DNA of 64,000 bases from Sphaerolaimus hirsutus (taxonomy: Eukaryota > Nematoda > Chromadorea > Monhysterida > Sphaerolaimidae), in contig OZ038454.1 in the NCBI GenBank assembly GCA_964036195.1, forward strand, positions 7,750,001 through 7,814,000, read 5' to 3'. The position numbers and the translations under genes were made by a program. This document shows positions 1-10,288 of this stretch, piece by piece; the stretch's first letter is position 1, and each line of letters begins with the position of its first letter. The notes under the pieces were generated by a model, which worked only from the letters and a program-made list of their open reading frames with translations, made no database searches and was not told the origin of the DNA.

Positions 1-2124
1 TGATGTGGTACTGTTGCATAAACACGACTTGTCTTGCTGTTGAAGCCATATTGAACATTTTTGGAATCAAGCCAGTCAATTTGATTGGCTGGTACATTAT
101 CTCCAGGTGATACCGTGACAAATCCGAGCTCACTTGCCAAATGTTCACTCATATACATTCGTGTAACCAGATTTGGATCGGGATTTTTTATCGCAAAACG
201 TCGCACACCAATTAGCGATGGTGTTTCCACACTTGATTCAAATCCCAATGTATTTGTACGTGCATTATCTCCAACTAATGGACGATTGTCTAGTGCCATA
301 TTTGCAACTACTATTGCGGCATCTTTAACGCTCATTCCACTATGAAATCCGACTGTTTCTTTAAGGTTTTTCAACAACCAATAGTCAAGTGTTGATGTAG
401 TTACATTATTTGCCCATCCTGATGGCATTTTGTATCCATTATCTATGAGAATTTGCTTGATTATGACAAGGCCTTTGTTCATTTCATGCTCATCATTATT
501 CAAATCAACATTTGGTGGCCTATTTGCCATTTGTCGTTTTTTAATTCGATACTTTTCTCTGGGTTTGAGCTGTCTTTTTGACCTTTGCAGTAGTAGTACC
601 TTTGTATGCTCATCCTGAAAAAAAGGAAAAAAATATGACATTATTCTTTGTGGTGATGGTGGCGTTCGTGGTAAACCAGTAATACTTGCACTACTAAAAT
701 TATCACCAACCACATTGGAAATTCCATCAATTTCATCATGAACAAATGTTTCAACAGCATTCGCTTCACTATCATTCTCATCATCATCATCATCATCATC
801 GTCATTGTAAAAACTGTCACTATCTGTTTCAAAAATGCTGTCACGATCATTTCTCTCATTACTAGCATCATCCACATTATCATTGATACCGTCATGTTCC
901 ATATCAATAACAATATCGTCATTCATGACTGTGTTGGTTGGTTTCCCATCGCTCCACCTGCCGTCCCATTCACTTTGCTCGTTGAGGCCACTTGTGCTGC
1001 TTTCGATGGTGCCACTTGGTTGATTGCCTGCGTCGCTGCTTGTAATTTCGCCACTAATTGATTGTTCCTCGGTCGTGGATATTTCCAGGTTGTGAAATGG
1101 GCCAGTTTGGAGCTGCTCCCTAATGCCATATCCCTCAGAGGGCAAATGCGACGATTCATTCTGCCCGACCCCGCTGTCAATGCTGGTTTTGTCCTTCTTC
1201 TTTCCTTCTCTATTGTTTTTGATTTCTTTGTCATCTTTTGGCTCCCCCCCATTTCCATTGATGCTATTGCCATTGGTCTTGGAGTTGTCAATAGATTTGG
1301 ATTTGACATGTCCAATGTTTGATTCATTTTCGGAAGAAACGGCTGTGCGCTGCTGCTCCTGGTTGACCTCCTTGGTTGTTGTAGACTCATTACGCCGAGC
1401 CTTTTTCTCATTACCGTTGTCGTTGGCAATCCCCCCTTCACCATTGCCTTGATTCTTTTTGGAAAAGGCGTTGTTCTCTTGGATTGTTCCTGTTGACCTT
1501 TTGTTTTTCGCCTTGTTTGCGCCATCCTGTAGCCAATTGTAAAAGCCGGGTTCCAATCGTGACAATAGAGCGGCAGTTGATTGATCCAGCTCCTTCAATT
1601 GACTGCCAAAAATCTCCAGTCTTTCATCACCACTTAAAATTGCATTCAACTCTTTTTCCACAACCTGTGCCCAATCCTCTGTGCTGTTACGTGGAAGTGA
1701 AAGTACACTTGATATGTCAATTTGGCACCAAATCAGTGAACCAGCACAATCGATAACAATGAATGCGGGTGTTGAATCTTTGCCTTCAAACACAGGAGAT
1801 CCCCACAACTCCAACTCAATAAGACTAATATAGTCTGCACGATTGTGCAAATCTGCACAACGTGTGAACGTTTCTTCTAAAACAACAGTGCTACCATCGT
1901 CAACAGGACAATATGATGATGAGTTTGTACTTGCAATTGCTGATGATATTTTGTCTGCTATTGTTGTTGTTGTTGCTGCTGTTGCTGTTGTTGTCGTTGC
2001 TGCAATAGTGTTGGTGATGTCAATTAATGGTGAGGAGCCTATAATGAAAATAAGAGAATGTATAAGAAAAAACAGGTGAGATTCAATTCAACAAAATATG
2101 AATGAATATGCATACCATCAGTAT

Positions 2125-2168
<44 letters not shown>

Positions 2169-2290
2169 GGCTGGTCCAGTTGTGAAATTGGTCGTTGTGG
2201 CACCGCTGGTGGGAACTTGGCAAAGAAATTTGCAGCACTTGTGCGCTCATTCCACTGACGATCAGAACTAAGATAGACAATTTGCCGCAT
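1..2290 (-). CDS. Large Maverick protein, possible penton-like minor capsid protein (partial)
   Basis: The frame stays open from an ATG at 2290 to the left edge, over 730 codons, with one GT-AG intron at 2039-2115 (exons 2290-2116 and 2038-1). The N terminus (MRQIVYLSSDRQWNERTS) is followed by a run of 14 Gln, a conserved-looking block (about codons 105-190), a long polar and acidic stretch with seven Asp in a row, then a basic segment and a folded-looking C-terminal region. The motif MSEHLASELGF near base 130 recalls the LA-x-LGF pattern of Polinton penton-like capsid proteins; that link is inference from a short motif. It is the first gene seen of the structural side of the element. Its C terminus lies outside the window, and another structural protein is possible. 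Confidence 0.6.
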
Positions 2291-3123
2291 AATTGTCAAA
2301 TTGATGACTATAATTATTATTGTTATTATTATTATTATTTCTGCTCTATGGACTTTATCTACAGGTGTTAACGACAACAACTGATTTTTATTTATTAATA
2401 TTATTATTATTATTAATCTATACAACAAACATAATAATAAGAAATAATTACAATAAAATAAAATGATAGTAAATACAAAAATAATAATAAAATGTAAAAA
2501 ATAGAACAATAGTAATAATAATGGTAATCTAATTGAAGAAAAAGGCAACGGGGGGAACAATTAAATGAATGAATGAATGAATGAATGAATGAACTAAATT
2601 CACAAGAAGTAGCGCAACGTTTTTATATGAGGCGGCCACCGCCGCCGCCGCCACTGATCATAGATCATCACTATTATGATTCATCATCATCACCATCATC
2701 ATCATTATCATGTCGTCATCATCATCATCAGTATTATTATTATTATTATTATTATTACTAATAATATAACCCAGTGGCGCAGCGTCAGTACTACATTTAT
2801 GGATCGCCCCCCCTCCGGGGGGGCGCTCCATAAAAGTAGAACTGAACGCTTGGGGGCGGGTCCTCTGTGGCGCGGTTCGCCGGGCTGCGGCGCCGAAGGC
2901 GTCGCGGGGGGGGGCGCGCGCTCTAAAAATTATTTTGAGAATTGTTTTTATTATTATTGTTATTGTTATTATTATACTGTCTACATGCATGCATGCATGC
3001 ATGATGCGTGGGCGTATGAATACATGTATTATGCATACATGTATATATGCATGCATACATGCATGCATGCATGCATGCATGAATGTATGTATATGGTGCA
3101 ATAATGTGCAATATTATACCACA
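2291..3123. repeat. Intergenic low-complexity block between integrase and capsid-like gene
   Basis: No credible gene is seen. The stretch holds AT-rich ATT/TTA runs (2310-2540), an AATG tetranucleotide repeat (about 2563-2592), GCC and ATC trinucleotide runs (2638-2760), a GC-rich hairpin (2782-2849), a GC-rich tract to 2925 and two GCAT repeat tracts (about 2984-3003 and 3057-3082). ORFs on both strands here are repeat translations. Confidence 0.8.
2782..2849. repeat. GC-rich near-perfect hairpin
   Basis: Arms of about 32 bp flank a TCC loop, with seven C facing seven G next to the loop and TTTATGGA facing TCCATAAA further out; only a few mismatches are visible. It stands out in AT-rich surroundings between two Maverick genes transcribed leftward. 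It could be a small foldback insertion, a 3' processing structure or a replication-related structure; nothing in the sequence decides between these. Confidence 0.75.
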
Positions 3124-4420
3124 TCATCTTGTTTTCCATCCTTTTTGTTGTTGAATCATTGTAATATCCTCTAGTGGCAGTATTTCAACACTTGATGGTG
3201 GTGCTTTGGTATCATTGGGCTGTGCAGCTGCAATCAACTCTTGTCGATAGAAATGACCTTGTAATGGTGCCAACTTTGGATCCATTGGGTCTAATACTAA
3301 ATATGTGTCTGGTTTATCTGGTTGTGTATAACGTCGCCCTAATGGAAACACTTCGCGTGTATATTTCTCACGTGCAACCAATTTAATAGGGTTACCATGA
3401 CTGGGAGGTGGTCTAGAAAGACGCACCCAGCCAGTGAGCATTGATAAGCGCTCATGTGCCAAATCAGCTGCTTCACGACTAGTCCCACTATAATTAGTAT
3501 TCGGCTGTGCACGCCTTCGTTGATGACGTAATTGTCGTGCAATTAACAATGCATGTGCATTTGCACTTTGTGGTTGAGACACTTCCACTGGTGCAGCTCC
3601 AAATAGTGCTCTTGTTCGAGTAGTGTTCATTTGTTCCTCAATTGCGGGAAGTATATTAATCCATCTACGTCCACCAACAACACTAGTATGACTACCATCA
3701 TTTTGTTCCTGCTGTTTTTCTTCAACTGTAATGAAATACATTTCAATACGTTTTCGAATGTTACGTATAAAACAATCAAGTTTTGGCAGTCGAGTCACAT
3801 CTTCAGCCGCTGGTGCAAAGGTACACTTTATCTGCATGTATATATGTATGTGGGGGGGAAAACAACAACAACAACAACAACAATAACAACCAACCTCATA
3901 GAGTGTCTTTTGAAAATGTAATGATGTGAAACATTTATCAAAATCTGATCGCAATCTCATCGGTGCTCGACCATTGTTTCGGGCCATAATTGTCTTGAAT
4001 GCATTGGTCACTTCAACACCAGTCTTTTGCTTTAGCGGCTCAAGCCAGACTTCATTTGTAAAGTCATCACAGCAAACAAAAATATAACGATAATTGTCAT
4101 TGGCAGACATATCCCGTTCAGGCATAACCATTAAATCAACAGACCAAAATCGATCTGGTCCACTCACCTATGCATGTACATATATAATTAATTGATTAAT
4201 TAATGAATAAATAAGTAGTATGAACAAATAAACTAACCAGTATTGGCAAACGTTCAAAACCACGTCTCCACGATGGATGCCCTTTCAAATAATATGCTGG
4301 CTCATTCAAAAGAACATGTTCTTTCCATGCCTCAGTAGGAAGATTGTGTTGTGCCCGTAACCACTTGTTACCACCAACATTTTCAGCCCACTGTTTATGC
4401 ATAATTTTTTTATTTTTCAA
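3124..4420 (-). CDS. Maverick integrase (rve/DDE family)
   Basis: Exons 4420-4238, 4167-3895 and 3831-3124 join in phase (387 codons) with GT-AG introns. The enzyme would insert element DNA into the host genome. The core begins with a W-x-V-D-L motif containing the first catalytic Asp, then CCDDF, then RSDFDKCF with the second Asp. After the second intron, the helix that normally reads ERF-x-R carries LDCF-x-R, so the third acid is Asp in place of Glu. The C-terminal part keeps the Polinton pattern: a VRLS strand, EVFPLG, Y-x-VLDP and GHFYRQEL. The frame ends at a stop soon after, with no chromodomain. The N terminus begins at the WAENVGGNKWL segment that precedes the core in this family, so a few upstream residues may be missing. 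Strand order matches the other element genes. Confidence 0.87.
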
Positions 4421-4497
4421 AAATTATTTATTTATTTATATTAATGATAGTGTAGAAATAGACATTTTATTAATTAATGTAATAATTTATAAATTGG

Positions 4498-5760
4498 TCA
4501 CTTGTGACCATATTGTCCCTTCATAACTTCAGAGAAGTTTTTTGGTACTTCTTCAACAGCATCTCGATTGCTTCGCGTTCCATGAGGCCATTCTCTGTGA
4601 GCATGACTAGCTAGAATTGCAGCCCCACGACCTGATAGTGGCTTTTTTCGTTGTTGCTGTGATTGTTCTGTTCCTTGTTGTCCTTGTCGCTTTACAGCAC
4701 CAGCACCGGCATGAGAAGTAGTAGTAGAACTAGCACCAACTGTAGTTTTTGAAGTCTGTCTTCTACCAAGTGCAGGAGGCGATGTAATCGAACGTTTCCT
4801 TTTCTTTGCACTAGGCTCAGCCGACGGCGGTGTTTTAAACGTTGATTCATTTCCATCATCATCTATTTCAGGTTTCTCTTCCGCTAGTGGACCTTGCCCA
4901 TCATCAACATCATCATCATCATCATCAACATCTACTTCCAGGTCACTGTCAATCACTATTGATGGTCCTCTTTGTTTTGCCGATTCTGAAGTCGCAGCTG
5001 TTTCAACCGGTTCCTGTTTTGATATATCTCGCTCTTTTTCTTGCTGTGCTGATGTAGAATCTGGTATAGTGCCTCCAGATGTAGTTGCTGTTTCACTCTC
5101 TTTTGCTAAGGTAGACTCTACACGATCTAAAAACCCTTTTAGGAAATGTTTGAAGCCAGCAGGTGGTGCTGATGGTTCCTCACTACTTGAACCAACAACT
5201 GAATGATGTATTGCATCAAACACATCTGCTCCTGGTTGATTACTACCTGGTATCTTCACTCTTCCTAGTGAATCCAAAAGTTCTGATGCAGCAGGTTCCA
5301 AATACTTTAGTATCTTATCAACAGCAGGCCGATCCTGGGGTGCAAAACTTGCACGGATTAGTGATGGTGAATAGGGTAGCGGAACTGCGCCTGCAGTATG
5401 TGGTACCGGTGCACCTTGAGCTTTATCCTTAATGTTTTCTTGAAGTTTATGTGCTTCCTCTAAAATAGCCTCTGGAGGTATGGCTGGAATAGAGGGGTCA
5501 ACAATGCCACGTAATTCTTTCAAATGTTGTCCACGATATTTGTGTGCAGCACCATGAAGGAAACGCTTCAATCGCTCATTGTCTTCCACTGTTTGAGCAT
5601 ATAAGTTTGACTCATTTGCTGCTTCGATACGTGTAGATTTGACAGAATCTTCTAGTGGATTCCGCTCTCGTTTACTTTTAATAAGTCCGCCTTTGCCGCC
5701 AAATTTCCACTTATCCTTTGGTGGTATATGAGCAGTATCCTTTGGTGGCATATTAGTCAT
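4498..5760 (-). CDS. Unidentified charged Maverick protein (420 aa)
   Basis: A single-exon frame starts at the ATG at 5760 (an upstream in-frame ATG at 5787 is possible) and ends with a stop beside base 4498. I do not recognise it. The first 150 residues are rich in Lys, Glu and Pro and look helical. The centre has a Ser/Thr-rich linker and an acidic run with six Asp. The last 120 residues carry a basic KKRKR cluster that would suit a nuclear signal, then a Gln/Arg-rich tail. It lies directly upstream of the integrase on the same strand. A spliced fusion to the integrase was tested and no in-phase GT-AG junction was found. A core, terminal or accessory virion role would fit its position, but that is guesswork. 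Confidence 0.65.
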   Translation of the reverse strand: MTNMPPKDTAHIPPKDKWKFGGKGGLIKSKRERNPLEDSVKSTRIEAANESNLYAQTVEDNERLKRFLHGAAHKYRGQHLKELRGIVDPSIPAIPPEAILEEAHKLQENIKDKAQGAPVPHTAGAVPLPYSPSLIRASFAPQDRPAVDKILKYLEPAASELLDSLGRVKIPGSNQPGADVFDAIHHSVVGSSSEEPSAPPAGFKHFLKGFLDRVESTLAKESETATTSGGTIPDSTSAQQEKERDISKQEPVETAATSESAKQRGPSIVIDSDLEVDVDDDDDDVDDGQGPLAEEKPEIDDDGNESTFKTPPSAEPSAKKRKRSITSPPALGRRQTSKTTVGASSTTTSHAGAGAVKRQGQQGTEQSQQQRKKPLSGRGAAILASHAHREWPHGTRSNRDAVEEVPKNFSEVMKGQYGHK

Positions 5761-5840
5761 GATAATTAACAAATAACAGAACTGCAAAGACTCTATAATT
5801 ATTTTTTATTATTATTATTAATTTTAACTGTCATTATATG

Positions 5841-5881
5841 AAAGCAAACAAACAAACAAACAAACAAACAAACAAACAAAA
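5841..5881. repeat. (AAAC)n microsatellite
   Basis: About ten copies of a 4-bp AAAC unit in the gap between two minus-strand Maverick genes. Confidence 0.95.
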
Positions 5882-5965
5882 TGATAAAAACATTACTATA
5901 ATAGACATAATGGTATAATGGTAATAAAATACAATGTCACTAATCGTATGTGCATGAGTCATCAA

Positions 5966-6460
5966 TTAAACATTGCGACGATTGCGTCTTTGCGTGGGTT
6001 GTATATATCGAGATAGAAACTCTTTCAACAGCGCTACAAGTGCCTGACCATTGCACAATGCTAAAAGGGCACGACGCAATGAATTTTCTAGCATATTACC
6101 AGATAAAACCGTCATGTATTTACGTCTGTAGCGTCTAAGAACCTTTTTACGTTGTGGGCTTAATTGTATTACACCAGACATTAAGTTTGCAATGACATCT
6201 TGTAAACAGCGTAATGCATCATCAGAAATGGTACGAATCATATTTTGACGTTCCTTTGTACTTTGGCTATGTGCCAATTTCTCCAAAATTAGCCAGTTTC
6301 GAGACAGTCGGCTTGTACTTTTTCTTTGTTTAACGACGCCTTGTTGTTGCTGTTGTTCTTCTTCCAGTCCCTGTTGTGGCTTGTTTGGCTGCTCCGATTG
6401 CTGTTGTTGTATAGGGGGGGTGATCCTGGAATGTCCATTTTTCATTGGATTGGTCATCAT
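5966..6460 (-). CDS. Small basic Maverick protein
   Basis: A 164-residue frame whose N terminus is Gln-rich, followed by a conserved-looking helical and basic part. The segment from ISDDALRCLQ through GVIQLSPQRKKVLRRYR to the LVALLKEFLSRYI end matches the layout of a small protein found in many Mavericks: helices with a leucine heptad, then a gly/leu 'LxGxVxLSxxQKxxLxxYK' core, then basic residues. Its function in that family is not established. The first 131 bases overlap the 3' end of the packaging ATPase in another frame. A run of seven C (minus strand) in the overlap means that one slipped base would fuse the two frames. The start may be this ATG or a nearby downstream Met. Confidence 0.7.
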   Translation of the reverse strand: MMTNPMKNGHSRITPPIQQQQSEQPNKPQQGLEEEQQQQQGVVKQRKSTSRLSRNWLILEKLAHSQSTKERQNMIRTISDDALRCLQDVIANLMSGVIQLSPQRKKVLRRYRRKYMTVLSGNMLENSLRRALLALCNGQALVALLKEFLSRYIQPTQRRNRRNV

Positions 6461-6997
6461 GTCTTTCCTTTGGTTTTTGACCTTTTTCTTCTTTTAGTCT
6501 TTGTTGTCGTTTCAAATCTGACCACTTTGCCTTTAACGGACCACCAGCTGTACAAATGTCTTTTCGAAATGACTCATCAGAATCACAAACACGTTCTATT
6601 GCAGTATCTGCGGGCACTGCAACAACCCTTCGTCCAAGTTTATGTGCACGTCGTGACAGGGGGGCAAATTTTGGCAATTGATCTTTTTCAATGTTTCCCG
6701 CAGTGGTGCTGGATTTGTCCACAATCCTCCGGCCTTGTTCCTCTTCACTACCGATATCTGTAGATAGTTTCTCCCACTGATAGAAAACACGATCTTTTTC
6801 CCAAGGAAATAATGAATTTGACAGCCTCAAATCGTCTGGAATTGACGGATCAGAATTAGCAAATAGATATCCAAAGTTCTTGTCAGAAATAGCCTGTTTA
6901 TAGGCCCCAATGAATAATGCAGGATCCTGCCACCGTTGGGCAAATGATTTTGTAGTCAACGCATCAGATGGAAAACTGAATGGAAAGTATGTATGTA

Positions 6998-7067
<70 letters not shown>

Positions 7068-7765
7068 CGTGCGTGTGTACATGTATATGTCTTTCACTTA
7101 CCTGAATAAAACAAAATAAACACTAGAACTACGGCTCTGTTTCAGGTTCTGTGTATCAAAAAGACTTTGTAATGTGGCGACAAGTGATATATTGTGATGT
7201 CTTGCTGCGCCTTGTGCCAGATCACGTAACAGTCGTGTTGGATTGCTACTGTTTTGATTTGATGAACGACTTCTTCTCCCGTCTCCGGCACTACCACCAT
7301 CGGTATCGTCAATTTCAATTGATGAAGCAACACTTGCTGAAAGATCATCCAAAACTAGTAGCAAGTGTGAGTTTTTAGTGTTTGATCGTTCATCCAATTC
7401 TTCTTTATATCTGACCACTGTGCGCCAGGAATCACAAAAATCTTCTATTCGTCCAAATTCAGCACAAGATTTCAATGCTAAATATTTTTCCTGCCAATAA
7501 CTGAAGAGAAAGAGACAATGATCTGGTGGTCGATCATAAATTAACTGCCGATTTTTAATTAACTCAATTAATAAGGTAGTCTTTCCGGAACTTGAAAATT
7601 TATGCAAATAAACTTAACACATACAATAAGAGGGAATATATATATATAAAGATTATATTTCATATATACATATTTTCATTTTTATTTGTGAAAAATGCAT
7701 TTGCATAAATTTATATCTGATGATCCAAAAATAAGCATGGGAAATGAGTGATGTAGTCTCTGCAT
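6330..7765 (-). CDS. Packaging ATPase, FtsK/A32-like
   Basis: Exons 7765-7718, 7592-7102 and 6975-6330 give 394 codons in phase. The protein would drive genome packaging. Exon 1 carries the beta strand and glycine of the Walker A loop, and exon 2 opens with its SGKT end. Walker B is LLLVLDDLS at about 7280. A Q-rich sensor region follows, then the SVYFVLF strand, and exon 3 gives the family C-terminal part with GYLFA-x-SDP. The tail is charged and Gln-rich, running to RRR-stop. The second gap is a normal GT-AG intron containing a (GT)n tract. The first gap, 7593-7717, lacks GT and AG ends. The 3' end overlaps the next gene by 131 bases. Confidence 0.82.
7003..7064. repeat. (GT)n microsatellite inside an ATPase intron
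   Basis: A long GT dinucleotide run lies within the 126-bp intron separating the last two ATPase exons. Related GCGT and GTAT variants flank it. Confidence 0.95.
7593..7717 (-). other. 125-bp non-GT-AG intervening segment in the ATPase Walker A loop
   Basis: This segment splits the Walker A motif. Removing it keeps phase and leaves a GxxxxGKT spacing, but its ends are GATATAAATT and ATTTTCA on the coding strand, with no GT donor or AG acceptor. A 14-bp inverted repeat (AAATTTATGCAAAT and complement) lies near the two ends, and TCA occurs at both flanks. It could be a small transposon copy, a stem-closed unconventional intron or an assembly error. Confidence 0.55.
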
Positions 7766-7952
7766 CTTTTCAATTAAACCTGAAAATTTTATTTTTATTA
7801 TTCAATTTGACCCTGTAAACAATTATAACAAATATTATAACAAATGAAATAACAATAACAATATTAAAAAGGGGGGTCAATAACAACATCTAAAACAAGT
7901 GAAATAATGTACTATATATACACACGCATGTGTTATAAATACATGATCATGA

Positions 7953-9919
7953 TTAATCACGCACACATTTTCCATGAGTGTGTATCATAGCTTTACTACC
8001 ACTAGCACCAGTCTCATTGTCAGCAGCAAAATAATCACGTTTACTCTTTGAACGATTCAATTCCGCTTGAGTTGGGTGTAGTGACATGGAAATTTCAGAG
8101 TTCACATCTGCACACTTTTGACATAGATCGATGGTCAACTGAAATGTAAATAAATTACTCAATATAAACAATTAAAATTTGAAAATAATACAATAACAAA
8201 CACGGCATCTTCCATTCACATCTCGAGTACATTGACGGTTAGATGTCAGAAGCCTGTAAAAATCAAAACAAAATAAAGTATAATTGTAATAGTAATAGTA
8301 TGAGTGAAAGGTTAACATACCTGCAATATTCACACATTACAATTGCCAGAACCTCAGTACGTGCCAATGTAAATGGAGCACTAGCCAATTTGGTATATTG
8401 TCCTGGATATGGAAACTTCTTATGTGCTGGTTTGATGTCATTGCGTGTCATTGTTCCATAAAGACGTTCTTGATCTTCAAAACAATCTCTCACTTCAATG
8501 TTGAGTATGCGGCATGGCTAAAATATATACGATTCATTATATATTATTACTATTACCAAATATATAATAAATTTACCCTGCACAAATCGACAGTAAATAT
8601 GACACGCCCATTGTTATAGCTCTTTCCCTTTGTTCTTTGAGAAATGTCTCGACAGGTTCTACACAACCAAATGATTACACCATTTGGGGGTGTCAATGGG
8701 AACGGTGGACCATCCAGCATATCTCGCTTTTCAAATGGAATATCGAACAGTTTAGAGTTTCCGGCTGTAAAACATGACAGTTGTTAATTTCATATAATTA
8801 ATTTGTTAATTCATTAATAAATCTATAGATAAAACAAACAAACGTGCGAGTGTTGAAGAACGCCCAAATGTATCGATTTTAGGTACCCCACGTTCAAACT
8901 CTGTTAAGCCAACATACTTTCTACCCGCAGCAGTGATATTGTCATCCCGAATTGCCTTCTTCTTCTTTGCTGGTGGTGGCTTAGTACTTTCCTTTTTATC
9001 ATCCATCTGCTGTGTACTATTGTCATATGCCTCATTAAAAAGATCATCATCATTTTCACTTTCCATTCCATCCTCTTCATTTGTTATTACCATAGCTTGG
9101 CTCCATTGTATGTTGTCTTTTTTTGCAGAGACAACAGATGGTTTTTTTGTCTTCCCACCGATACCTGCATTTTCTTGAATCTGGCTATTATTATTATTAT
9201 GTATGTTGCCATTGTATGGTAGACCAATTATATCCCCTTCAAGTCTTCTTGGCTTTGTTCTCTTTAACATTTGTAGGTCACTACCGATATATTCAAATTC
9301 TACCTCACTTGTATCACTCGGACTACCGACTATGTTGTCATCATCTCCCTTCTCAGACCCCTCTTCTTCTTCATCTTGATCCATTTCTGTCTCGGTTCCA
9401 GCTCTTGGTTTTGTCCCTGCAATTGTTGTTGTTGTTGTTGTTGATGATATGGTTCCTCCACTTGCATTTGCAGTTCCAGTCTTTGTTTTTCCATTCCCAA
9501 ATCCTCTGCTTTCGTATGTACTGCGGTTGTTGACACTGTTACCAATGGCCTCATTACTTCGCTCTGCTGTCTGTTTCTTATGAATGTTGGCGGCCTCGTG
9601 GGAATTGAGATATTCTGAAAATAATCAATTATAAAACAATATTGAATAAAAACAAAAATAATAATAATAATAATAAAAATATACCTGGGGGGATGGATTC
9701 ACCATCATCTGCTGAAATGTTGGACATAGGCTTTGGTTTATCACGTTTTCCACTGGTATTGAATTTCTGTTTTCCACCTCTTGTGACATTTGATCTGATC
9801 CCACCACGTCCACCTCTTGCCGATTTGTTTGTGTTGACATTGGGCGGCCTGGTGGATGTGTCATCATCACTGTTGATAACAATCTCGGAGTTGCCAGCAT
9901 TTGCGAAATTGCTGGACAT
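7953..9919 (-). CDS. Cys-rich putative zinc-binding Maverick protein
   Basis: Six exons (9919-9685, 9614-8844, 8764-8577, 8517-8321, 8253-8202, 8138-7953) join in phase to 542 codons with GT-AG introns. The first 300 residues are low complexity: Ser/Asn/Thr-rich, an acidic DEEEE block and a PPAKKKK basic cluster. The second half is compact and carries CxxC pairs (LCRTC, MCEYC, LCQKC) and further single Cys, as in a treble-clef or ribbon zinc module. I cannot name the family. Its neighbours are the ATPase and the polymerase, so a DNA-binding or transcription role is plausible but unproven. The first two exons are also open in a second frame. Confidence 0.65.
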
Positions 9920-10206
9920 TCTATGTGAGCAATAAATGACAATTATTATTATTAATTGAATAAATTTTAAGTAAATTGAAAACTAACTTTTCATATGATT
10001 CAACTGATTTTGACAATTAATCAGATGTTGATATTCACTTTCCTTGATTATACGAATTGAATCAACCTGGAAACTACTAAACGATTGTGGGCGTGCTGGA
10101 ATTGCTGGAATTGCTGGAATTGCTGGAATTGCTGGTGGCTGTCGTAATTCCCGTGCCACGCGTTCAGATGTTGATAGATAAGAATCAATTTTTAAATCTT
10201 TAAATG
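9330..10206 (-). CDS. Second open frame over the same exons (possible overlapping gene, partial)
   Basis: An exon ending at 9988 encodes a segment with four AIP repeats, and its phase-1 donor fits the exons 9920-9685 and 9614-9330 in a frame different from the zinc protein. That frame is open for 520 bases of shared exon sequence and stops at 9330 after a Gln-rich, then Lys/Arg-rich tail. No start codon is visible upstream; the open part begins about 10206. It may be a real overprinted gene, an alternative isoform or chance openness in Gln-rich sequence. Confidence 0.4.
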
Positions 10207-10288
10207 TTAGATGTAGTTAGATACCTGTATTTTTTATTTTTTTTATTAATCAAATAATGTAAATAACAATGACAATGAATACATCATT

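Noticed and set aside
923..1525. 200-codon minus-strand ORF
   Set aside because: It is an alternative frame within the longer frame that is open from 2038 to 1; composition is Lys/Arg/Gln-rich with no domain.
2658..3111. ORFs with HACMHACM or poly-N/poly-D on both strands
   Set aside because: They are translations of GCAT, ATC and ATT microsatellites.
4196..5760. Spliced fusion of the 420-residue protein with the integrase
   Set aside because: No GT-AG junction between them keeps both frames, and a stop separates them.
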